From the NCBI GenBank assembly GCA_047967505.1, contig CM106539.1: a stretch of DNA of 64,000 bases. One strand, given 5' to 3'. The DNA is from Dipteris shenzhenensis. Taxonomy: Eukaryota; Polypodiophyta; Polypodiopsida; Gleicheniales. The notes under the pieces are model-generated. The model saw only the letters and a program-made list of their open reading frames with translations. It searched no databases and was not told where the DNA came from. Position 1 is the stretch's first letter; each line of letters starts with the position of its first letter. Positions 22,213 through 32,380 of this stretch are shown piece by piece. A program made the position numbers and the translations under genes.

Positions 22213-22780
22213 TGCAACAAGCTAGACTAAGGGAAAACTGAGTTGTACAAATTCCCTCTTGCTCAGACAAGGCTCTCAGCAATGGCTAGATGTATCTTTT
22301 GGCCTCTAAGGCTCTCAACGATATTTTGGCTCACTGGATGTAATGTTTTGGTCTCTAAGGCATTTATGTAATCTTTTTTTGTTCAATTTGAGGCTCTCAA
22401 TATGCACTGTTGTTAACTTTTATATTTGAATGGTTATTGCCGCTAGCTGTAATCTTTTGGCCTTTAAGGCTCTCAGCAATTATCGAGTTTTTATAAATGT
22501 AAGATCCTCTGTTCAATTTTTTCTCGGTATAAGTTGATAATTTTTATATAACCTGTTATTTGAGGTAGATGTACATTGTAATATCTTTTGCTCCATTTTC
22601 ACTCGATAAATTGTACTTTTGTCCTCATTTATATTTACTACAACAAGGAATAAAATACCAAGAAAGAAGGACTACAATTTCCTTGGTTTATGACCAAAAT
22701 AGCGCTAAAATAACTCCAATGACCCCACCGTTGTGGTTGCATGGAGATACATCTAGAAAAATACAATTAAACTTTCAAAA
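22213..22780. other. non-coding, with repeated 'ctctaaggctctcagca' phrases
   Basis: 'ggctctcagcaat', 'ttttggcctctaaggctctc' and variants recur four to five times from 22,270 to 22,490. A degenerate short tandem repeat; no gene. Confidence 0.45.
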
Positions 22781-22781
22781 A

Positions 22782-22943
22782 ATGCAATTGATGCTATGGC
22801 CCTTGAGGGTTACCCTCTAGGGGCAAGGGCCATATCGACATGCATTATACAATATCCAGGATGCCACTGGATAGAAATGGCATATCGATATGGCCCTTGC
22901 CCCCTAGAGGGGACCCCTCAAGTGCCATATCGTCAATTGCATT
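22782..22943. repeat. inverted repeat (hairpin), arms about 60 bases
   Basis: The left arm 22,782-22,840 (with 'ctctaggggcaagggccata') is the near-perfect reverse complement of 22,879-22,943 (with 'tatggcccttgccccctaga'). The loop is about 38 bases. Both outer ends carry the palindromic 'tgcaattga'/'tcaattgca'. It has the form of a small MITE or a long hairpin. No target-site duplication could be assigned with certainty. Confidence 0.85.
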
Positions 22944-23039
22944 TTGCTTGGTTGCACAATGGAATACATTTTCCTTGGTACACAAATATATAACTCATTT
23001 TCCTTGATTTGGATGGGTGCGGTGCCCAGTGACAGGTGG

Positions 23040-24651
23040 CAAAGCTGTGGCAAAAGGCTACGCAATGATAAGTGATCAGGCGGCGTAGGCCAGAGATTGC
23101 ACTGCACGGAGCAATGTAGAGATGTCATATGTCGAGCTATGTGATGTTCAAAACAAATAGATTGTGTCTCATTATTATTCTAGTGTGCCTTCACGACATC
23201 GGGAAAAATTTCGACAGGAGCACATGCCCACATAAAATTCAAATATTCACCTAGGAGCGCATCATGTCGCGGTCCCAAAATGGCCCTGAAAATAGTTCTG
23301 CGATTGGCTACACCCAAGTAAACGTTGACCCATGGTCTTTTAAAAAGTCGACACTAAGGCAGATTACAAGGGGCTACTCTGCCCAGCCACCTATGGTGCA
23401 GGGGCTTAATTATAAATGGAAACTGAGAAGAAATCAGTGGTGGTGCGTGCTCGGTAGGTGGCCAGGTTTTAAAATATTTGGACAAGTTGCAACATGGGGA
23501 AAACTAGATTCATGCTATGGAAGATGATGCATTTGGTGTTACTTGTGAGGAAGAGGCTTGCGATGTGGTCTTATATTAGTCCATTTATGTCTAGGTTGCA
23601 ACATGGGGAAAGCTAGATTCATGCTATGGAAGATGATGCATTTGGTGTTACCTGTGAGGAAGAGGCTTGCCATGTGGTCTAATATTAGTCCATTATGTCC
23701 TCTTTGTTGTATTGTGGTGGAAGATCAAAAACATTTATTTTGGGCTTGTGGTGGCGAGAGGGATATGGATGAGGGTGGAGATGAGATCAGGTTTACTATC
23801 ATGCTTCAAATTAAAGCTAAGTGGAAGGCAGCTACGTTAGGGGATCCAGTGGGTGGCCATACATTCTTGTCGCAGTTGGTTTAGCGATCCAATACACAAG
23901 GAACTTAGTGGTTTTCTCTCAGACGCCTCTAGTTGTCTCAAGAGAACATATAACTCTTGCATCTGTATCATGTAACCTTCAGGATATAGCTACAATAATG
24001 GCAAAACACAATGATCAGGTAAGGTCATATCTAGGGTTATATGGGATAGTAGTCCTCAGTCACTAAATAACATCTTTATGTAGGCCTTGGGCAGTGTGCC
24101 CTTTCTTTTTGGTCAAATTCTTGTATGGGCCTTGTTTAGGGAATATATAGGCACGTTTTAAAATTAAAAGAGGAGAGTCTTGTCAAAACATTAAACCAAT
24201 GACATATGAACACCTTACATACTCATTTCCCAAGTTGTCCTCATTTATCAAGGATTGTATTCAAGATCTCACAAGTAGAAGGAATGGTTGAATCCTTTGG
24301 TTATAAGCCTAAGGATGTATTAATTATCATTAATTATCCCCACTATGTAGGCACTATGTTAAATGCCATTCATCATCATGACATAAAAGGTACTAATACC
24401 AAAGACCAATTTCTCTTTTTAGTGTTTTCAGTAATATATGATACTTTCCATGTCATATAAGCTACAATGTCAAATTTGGAACCTACAAATCTAGGATTGT
24501 ATTTCCCAAGTTGGCCTCATTTATCAAGGATTTTATTCAAGATATCGCAAAGAGAAGGAAGGGTTGAAACCATTTGGGCTCTAAGCCTAAGGACATGTTA
24601 ATTAACTCACTACCTAGGCCTATCTTAAACGCCATTCATCATCATGACTAC
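23040..24651 (+). mobile_element. LINE 3'-end fragment, copy A2
   Basis: Homologous to the 1111-2400 segment but longer. Plus frames at 23,490-23,760 encode the post-RT zinc-binding domain of plant LINEs: MGKARFMLWKMMH, VRKRLAMWSN, CPLCCIVVEDQKHLFWACG. A 109-base tandem duplication ('gttgcaacatgggg' at 23,486 and 23,595) repeats the first half of that domain and breaks the frame. Downstream lie the same A/T-rich 3' sequences, again with the two-unit internal repeat, but the second unit is cut off at about 24,651 by LINE copy 2. Confidence 0.8.
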
Positions 24652-27091
24652 CTAAAAGAGCTAAAATATAGAGATTTGGTAAATACAGTGGTTTAGGACT
24701 ATCCTTCACCCTGCCAAGTTTGCTTGCAGCCCCCTTATATTGTTTAATTTCTTTTTGAATTTCTCAACGAACCACTCCCATCTGTCCTTCATCTTGACAT
24801 TGAATCCCATAGGGATACCTAGAAGCCTGAATATCTGTCCATGTGGTATCTTTTTCCATCCAAGCTGATCTAACAGGTTTAGATTGTCTCCAGTTAATAA
24901 AGCATACCCTATTTTGGAGTGATTTATCCTTGACCCAGATGCTCTGCAAAAAATGTCCATGCACTCCATTGCTCTTTGTATGTCCACATCTGTGTTTCTG
25001 ATTGTAAGGGTAGTGCCATTTGCAAATTGCTGATTAACCAACTGGTTTCCTGAGGGAAGCTCTATGCCATTGATTTCTCCTGCATCTCTTATTCTTTAAT
25101 CAACCACCCTAAGGCATCAGCAACAATTGCAAATAGGAGGGGGGCTAGAGGGCAGCCTTGTCTGATGGATCTTTTCAACATAAAACTCTGAGACATCTCA
25201 CCATTCACACAAACCTTTGCAGAAGCATTTGATAGTAGCAAGGCTACATAGGAGATAAAGTTCTTTCCCAAACCCAAGCTTTTGAGTGACTATAGAAGAA
25301 AGTCCCAGTTGAGTCCATCATAGGCCTTATCAAAGTCTATCTTAATAAGACATATCTCTTACTTGCTTTCCTCAGCATGGGTGCACCCTTCCCATAGATT
25401 GATGATTGCCTCCAATAAATGTTTGTTCTTGATCAAACTTTTTTGCTCTTCCAGGATCCACTTGTCCATTTTGTGTCTCAATCTCAAATCAATTCCTTTA
25501 CCATATATCTTATATGAACAGTTCAGCATGGTAAGAGGCCTCCAATTTTTTAGCACTGTCATGTCCCCTTCCTTTGGAATAAGTTTAATGATACCTCCAT
25601 TTAAATGCTTTGGGAGTAGCCCTTGTTGGATACTCTCATTCCAGATAGCCAGTCAGGAAGGACCAATAGTGTCCCAAAAGACTTTGTAAAATTCAAGAAG
25701 CCCATCCTCTCCAGGGGTTTCGCCATCAACCATTGCAAAAACAGCCTCTTTGAGCTCTTGAAGGGATAGTTCTGATTCCAGTTGATTTCTATCTAGATTA
25801 GAAACAGGTGGTTGTCTGGCTGCATGGCACTTCAATCTTGCCTCCAGAACATTATGGTCTATGAAATCCACTATGCTTAGTAGGTTTCTGAAATGGCTGA
25901 CTATTATCTCTATATTTTCTATTTCTGATTGAGCCATCATCCTTTTGTAGCATAGGGATTTCCTCTTGCTTTCTCTTTTTTTTAATCCTCCTGAAATTCT
26001 CTTTAGTTGGCCTATCTATCTTGCCTGCCCACCACTCTCTGAGGTAGATATTGGCATTATGAAGCTTGATCTGTTCTTGTACTCTGACTTCCTTTCTTTT
26101 GATCAGTAACTGTTGTTGGGCATTAATGTCATTGTTTCTACCTCTTTGTTCTAGGTCCTCAATGTCTTTCTTAAGCTCTAATGGCTACCCTATAGTTTTT
26201 GGCTTCCTTTAGAATTGACTGTTGCTTTTGTCCATTCTTTTTGCTCTAATGGCTACCCTATAGTTTTTGGCTTCCTTTAGAATTGACTGTTGCTTTTGTA
26301 TTAACTGAAGCTTGAAGAGGGAAGGGTCAACCTTAAATCAGGAGTTACCTTTCTTTCCAAATCCCAAGTCTATAGAAGGTAACACTGGTTTATGATCTAA
26401 AAGAGTCAGAGAGGAAAAGGTGACTTGCTTGACCTCTAGAGCTTGGCCAATCATTGATTGAGCCAAGTAGACTCTATCTAGTCTGACCTCTCTTCTCAAG
26501 TCCCCTACCTGTCTGTTGCTCCAAGTGAAAATGCCGGGAGTCCCAATGTTAACAACCACTTAAAGAGTTTCCTTGACATCTTCCCAAAGCTGATGTTCAG
26601 AGCCCGTGAGAATTGATCCCTTCTGCATCCATCTATCTTTAATAGTCTCAACCATATTGAAGTCCCCCATAATGATACAATCACTCCCTAGGTTCAGCAA
26701 TGAGTCCCATGTGATTCTTCTTTCCAAAGAGCATGTTGGGGCATACAATGATACCCCTGTGAAGAAAAAGCTTTTCATTCTGCAATCCAAAGCAAGCCAT
26801 CTATGGTTAGGATCCTATCTACATCTGATGACACAATCCTAGTAGTGAGACAAAACCCCAATTGCATTGCCACCCCTACCTTCATCATGACTTGTAAAAT
26901 ACCAAATTCTACTGTTGTCTACTCTTTTTAGTCTCTTTCCCAAAGTGTCATTTGTCACTTTCACCTCTTGTAATGCAAGAAAAGTTGGAGATAGAGAGCT
27001 CTCAGCCATTTGGCTAATTCCTGACTCCTCCAAGGGGGGTCAGTTAAACCATAGACATTAAAGGTGAGAAAAGTGAATGGTCTATCTACCA
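24652..27091 (-). pseudogene. LINE ORF2, copy 2, catalytic site destroyed
   Basis: Same domain order as copy 1. ORF2 starts at about 27,091 (MVDRPFTFLTFNVYGL), with the endonuclease to about 26,340 (LQEVK near 26,975; GDFNMV near 26,645; a Trp-Ser-Asn motif FTWSNR near 26,510). The reverse transcriptase spans about 25,940-24,970: NWRPLTML, RQGCPLAPLLF. The active-site FADD of copy 1 is FANG here (25,015-25,026), removing both catalytic aspartates. A 68-base tandem duplication ('gctctaatggctaccc' at 26,175 and 26,243) disrupts the linker. Stops occur at about 25,360, 25,080 and elsewhere. Confidence 0.88.
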
Positions 27092-27199
27092 TTCTTGCTC
27101 TTCCCCTTTTTAGCCTTGGGGGTTGGGCTTTTGGGTGGGGCACTCTGACCCTTTACTTGGGAGATCCTTCTCTTGTTCAGAGTTGTAGCTTGAGGTTTA

Positions 27200-28510
27200 G
27201 CTGGAGGTCCAGGAGAGTTATTCTATTTTGGGCCAAGGAAAGTTCTTCCTCTAAGTCTCCTAGCTCTGCAGAACTCACTCATGCTGGCATCCACTTGATT
27301 TACATCTTTTTCAAACTCTTTGGACCATCCAGGTTTAATATCAGATTCCTCCATTTGGGCATCTTGATTTCACTGTTTAGTTTCTTTGTCAATAAGAGCT
27401 TCAAAAGTATTGTTGCTAGCCAAAGGAAAGGTGACTCTCTCCTTTTCTAGAGGTATAGTAGGTTTCTTCTGAACCTCTGCCTGTTTGACTGTTCTGTTTT
27501 CTATCCATGTTTCTATAGTTTTCTCCAAGCCCTGATTTTTAGCCTTGCCTTTGAAGTCCATAGGGCATGGTGTAGGGCCTTCCAAGCGATATCTTCCAAA
27601 GAAAGAAAAAGAAGCCTTTTCCTAAAAATCTGACACTAGTGACTACAAGCCCTTTTCTAATCCAATTATTTCTAAGCCAACCTTCTAAGAAAGTAGTAGG
27701 GGGCCTAGGGCCAGGCAAGTATCCAATCAAGGCATGTGATTCTAACCAGTCAATTGATTGCTCAAGTATGTCTTCATCTAGAAAAGATGCCACCTTACCT
27801 TTAAAAGGTGAGCTCTCCTCACCTTCAGGCTGTTAATTCTGAGGTTGAGATTGTCATGTGTCCTCTAGTGGATGGCCTCTAGTTTCTCTTTTGCTGTCCT
27901 TTTGGTTGGTTCCTCCATCTGTTCTTGTGGAGTTGGAGGCAGGTCCTGAGTCAAGGTTCTAAGTCATCTGTTGGTTGAGTGTTGGGGCATCCACCCTGTA
28001 ATTTTCCAGTTGCATTTGATTCAACCTAGTGGTGGGGAGTGGGGCTCTGGCTGGGTGATGACAACTCGCTTCTTTTTTGCTCTGAAAGAGCCCATTAGAC
28101 GCACTGTCGATATCAGTAGCGCCTGACCCTCGTTCGGATTCTCCTCTTGTTGAAGCTATTAAGTTCCAGCTTGTCGGTGAAACGTGGCCAGAGGGGGCTG
28201 TAAGCTCCTCTTGTTCCTTCATGGCTACCTTTGCTGGCAAAGCTAGCAGCACTACACGTGAACGGGGGGGTGAATAACCCTTCTCTAAATTCTTGCACCA
28301 CCCCCCCGTGTAAGAGGGCCTTGGAGTCTAATGGGAGTCTCTACGGCCAGAGGTTGGAGTGAGAGAGTTTGCAGTGAGAGGTCTTGCATGTCCATTCTCA
28401 GAAGGTAGCGAGGGAGTGAGGTCTTTCAACAATGGAAAGTGAGAGTTGTTTCTAATCAGAACGTCATTGTCGAAGCTGTCTTTGTCAAATCCATGCAAAT
28501 GAGAAGTCAC
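27200..28510 (-). pseudogene. LINE ORF1, copy 2, with about 435-base internal deletion
   Basis: Upstream minus frames (28,510-27,959) are Ser/Thr/Pro-rich, as expected for an ORF1 N-terminus. 27,793-27,600 encodes the start of the DUF4283-like domain (FLDEDILEQSIDWLES, then LRNNWIRKGLVV). Immediately after, sequence equivalent to copy 1 positions about 14,414-14,849 is missing: 'gtccatagggcatgg' is joined directly to 'agccttgccttt' at about 27,553. The rest of the domain and the zinc-knuckle region are therefore lost. The tail continues at 27,550-27,200. Confidence 0.75.
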
Positions 28511-28600
28511 ATCAAGAGAGGAGGCTAGATTTGGAGGTACTCTGCCTCCGGTATCTATCCCTATCTCTCTGATCTGTCCCTTGTAACTTTGCCCACTCGA

Positions 28601-29740
28601 CTTTTTCTTATTATTGACCCATGTAGAAAGGAGGGAATCTATGATATATACACACTTTCCTACTACTGTAGGAAACCAAGATATAATTGTATTGCACCAA
28701 AAAATGAATGAACATTAGCTCCTTAGATTTAATCATAATATAAAATACTAAGCCAAGAAAAAGTTTGTATCAAACCTGAGGGTGGCCATCAAAACTTTAT
28801 CATTAACCTCTTTCTCACAATGCCTGAGAATTCGAATCTCTTCTTCACCAAATGATAAATATTGTGATTGTTGGAATATTTATATATTGCAAAAATAATA
28901 GTGGATTGTGAGGTAAGCACAATGAAATAAAACAATGAAGGAAATGGCATTTGGATGAAGAAGTGCCTAAATTCCAAAGTTTAGCTTTAATGTAGCTTGG
29001 CACAATGAGGATACCTTGAGGGAGTAAGAGGGCAAGATGGAAACAGAAGAAAGAAAGAATATCTCCTTGGCCAAATTCAACTAATTGAACATAGAACATG
29101 TAAGTTAAAAAAATTAAGAGGGAGTAAGAGGGCAAGATGGAAACAGAAGAAAGAAAGAAGATCTCCTTGTCCAAATCCCATTGATTTAACATAGAACATG
29201 TGAGTTTAAAAAAGTATAAAATGAAAAAAGAAAGCTTCTAGAAATCAAAAAGCTAAACTGAGTACTTAAATTTAACCTACACCTGAAAAGGTTTCAATAA
29301 ATATAAGTAAATTCAATAACTAATGCTTAGCCTTTATTTAAAAGCTTTGCACAATTATTTAATATTAGGGCTAGAACACAAAGTTTGATAGGTTCATAAC
29401 TTTCCCTAGAAAACTGAAACTAACTCCAACATGAAACCAAGGTTATGGTCTTGACGTATATTAGATAATGTGCATATGAGTCATTAGGGTGCTACACATT
29501 TAGCATATGAAACACTCAAAGCATAGCTAATTCCAAAGTCTCACTAACTTCACAACCTAGCAGAGAGAGTGGTTTCAATCTATACTCATTCAATTGAGTA
29601 CCATGTTATACACACAATGATCCCCAAAACCAAATTGAAGGTGTTAGGTATTTGAGGTTGATAAAGATCCTGAAAGTATTAAAGGTAGGAAGCATTTCCT
29701 TTCGTATGGCAAGCCCACTTCACAATCTTCTGGTGAAGTA
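28601..29740. other. non-coding, with a 100-bp tandem duplication
   Basis: A/T-rich DNA without a recognisable gene. 'gagggagtaagagggcaag' occurs at 29,018 and 29,118, and both copies continue through 'atggaaacagaagaaagaaag' (two units, period 100). A (GT)n tract ends the stretch at about 29,750-29,764. Confidence 0.6.
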
Positions 29741-29743
29741 TGC

Positions 29744-31760
29744 GTGCATGTGTGTGTGTGTGTGAGACGTGAAGGTTCGAGATGGAGCTCACTACTCCAT
29801 CATCGTTCCGTTTCATCCTCCTACTATTCCGTTGTCATCCAAATTGCCATCCTTTGTTCCTTTTTCCTTGAAGTCATCTATGGATACTTCGTTCCAGCCA
29901 CCGTCAATTTTTCGAACGTTTCGTTTGTGCATGCTGCAGTTTCTCTTACATTTGCTGGCGCATATCCCGTACCCTTTGTAGATACTCCCTCCGCTTGCAT
30001 ATCTCCCATACCCTTTGGAGATACTCCCTCTACTGGCGCATCTCCCGTACCCTTTGTTTTCCAATCAGCCGAACCTTTTCCTCCCATCACAGACTTTAGC
30101 AAACGAAAAAAGGTATTCAAATTTCATTTTTCCTCAGTCGGATAAGGGAGTGAAGTTGGATTGTCAGACTTTCTCCTCTTCAATGTTGTTACGAGATCTT
30201 CTTTGCTGGTTATGTCATGAATCAATTTTGGAGACTCAGGATCCGGGTTTGTTGCTCAGTCATGCTCTTCCTCCAGAGTCTCTTCTTCAGACTATTTCTC
30301 ATGCGCAACAGCTTGGTGTTTGCCTCTACTTTATGGGACGAATCATGAATTCATCTTCGTTGTGTGCCTGGTCGTCGACTGCGGTGGCTTTGATCAAATT
30401 AAATCTTTTGCTTTTCTTGGGAAAGGTTTCTACTATGCCAATTGTGTCGATATGGATAATGTTTATAAGCTCATAAATATGGCGGGGTCCCTGGTGCGGG
30501 TTTCTTTTGTTATATTATGCCATGGGATCCTCTTTTTGACCCAGCCAAGAATCTTATGAGATTTTGCCCAGTCTAGGTCACTCTGAAGTCCTTGCCAGTA
30601 CCTCTGCTCTCGCATATATATGCCATTGCAACTTTATTGGAAAAAGTGTTACATCTTTCCAAGCGAGAATTTTTTGGTTTCTAGCAGAGACATCTGAGTC
30701 TGCATACTATGGGATTTGGATCAACCCATACCTTCATGTTTAGATGTTGATTACGGTTTACCACATCCATTTCCCATGCTTTTACAATTGCTTCTTTCCC
30801 AAACGCATGCTACAAGTGTAAGCAGATTGGTCATTTCGCTCGATGTTGCCGTTCATCCTCATCTCCAACTCCTAATGTGAAGGGAACTGTGCCTCTCCCT
30901 TGGGTTTCTCCTCCTCTCCAGTCTAATACGTTTGAGCAGCCCAAGCATAAAAAAGAATGGAGATGAGTGTGGCCTAAAGAAAATGCTCCAGTCACAGTGT
31001 CTCCTTTGACTCCTTTGTCAAATCCATTCCAAGAACTGTCAGTTCCAGATACCGTTGTGCATGAATCTCAGGTGTTACAGATGTCTCGAGTGGCTCCTCT
31101 TGATGATCCTTCTTCCTTCACCAGCTCAAAATCTTCTAGTGTTGATGTTTTGGATCCTCAAGAGCCCTCTTCAATTCCCCACTCTCATTCTGTTGAAATG
31201 GATTCTCAGCTGGCCTCTTAAGTCATTGAATCACAGTCTTTTGAGCTAGAGGTGGATTTATCTCCTTTGGATATAGTTACTGATGGAAATGAGGATCTGA
31301 ATGTGGATTTGAAAGGGAAAGATACCGCGGTGCTTTCTCCTAAATCTCAAAATGCTCAACCCATGTTGAATCTAGCACCTCCCTCTCCATTTTCCCTCGA
31401 CACCTACCATCCTTGGTTGTGACAGGTTTTTGACCCTATGATTCAAAAATTTCGAGTGCTTGCTTATCTCAAGAAGAATCACAAGGGTGAAAAACACCTT
31501 CATTTTATTGATGGTGGTGATGTGGTTCCTTTACAACATTGTTTTCACACAAACAATCTCCCTTTGGCAGATATCTTGCTGGATTTAACCCCTAGTGACT
31601 TGTAATCATTTTCACTTTTCTAGCTTTTCAGTTAGCCTCCTAGCTTTTCCTAGGAGCCTACTTGTAATATTTTTTCTTTTGTACTTCATGGTGGGCTTTC
31701 ACCTCTTCAGAGGTTTACCACGGATAAATATAAGATTGCACTAAATAAAAAAATGTGTGC
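29744..31760 (+). mobile_element. ORF1-only LINE-derived element with 3' tail
   Basis: Plus-strand pieces form a LINE ORF1. First comes a 13-residue repeat region (29,955-30,060; PVPFVDTPS, PIPFGDTPS, PVPF). Then a DUF4283-like stretch at about 30,515-30,650 (WDPLFDPAKNLMRF, PV-VTLKSLPVPLL). Next is a perfect CX2CX4HX4C zinc knuckle at 30,808-30,849 (CYKCKQIGHFARCC), followed by a Pro/Ser-rich tail to about 31,604. A LINE-like 3' UTR then ends in 'actaaataaaaaaatg' at about 31,740. No endonuclease or reverse transcriptase lies between ORF1 and the tail. Several in-frame stops show decay. Confidence 0.7.
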
Positions 31761-32380
31761 GTGTGCGGGCGTGCATGCATGTGTGTGTGTGGGAGAGAGA
31801 GAGGGAGGGAAGTTTGGTGCCTTCCGTCCACCTCCTTGTCTACTGTTTGATAGGTTGCCCTGTTTGGGGTTCTCAGCCTCTTTGTTAAGCCCTTCACTCT
31901 CCACCCCTCGGTTTCGTGTGGCTGTTTCTTGAGCCTTTTTTAGCTTCTCCAAGGTCCTTTTGAACTATGTGTAGGCCTCCTTTTGCTGCTATAGGTTTTG
32001 CCTCTACTGGTTCTCTGGTTCTCTGCCTCTTCCCATGCCATTTGGGGTTTTTTCCATTTCACCCTTCTATCTTATGTATTTCTTGCATCATCTCCTTTCA
32101 TTAAGCCTTTGTCACCTCTATCCGTACCAGATTGTAGAACGGGTTAGCGTGTGTGTTTGCATTTCGGTGGTTTTTTGTTTGTTGGGAGTGGTTTTTTATG
32201 CTTTTGTACAGCTCTTTGTTTTGGTCGAGGGCTTTCCTCTTCTGTTGTTGCATTGTTGGCACATAATCATCCTTCAAGTTCTTGCCTTTCTGTGAAGTTC
32301 GCAGATGCCTGCCTTTCTGCCTCCTTTCCCTTGTGCGTAACCTTGGTTATCACCTTCTTACAAATGGAGACGCTGCAGTG

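Larger units (their letters stand above)
24652..28600 (-). mobile_element. LINE copy 2, 3' truncated, internally deleted
   Basis: A minus-strand near-duplicate of LINE copy 1. On its 3' side it stops inside the post-RT region at about 24,651, joined directly to the A2 fragment. On its 5' side it continues about 800 bases further than copy 1, through an ORF1 N-terminal/5' region (to about 28,600, boundary approximate). About 435 bases of ORF1 are deleted at about 27,555 relative to copy 1. Loss of the 3' end is not explained by ordinary LINE insertion and implies a later rearrangement. Confidence 0.85.
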
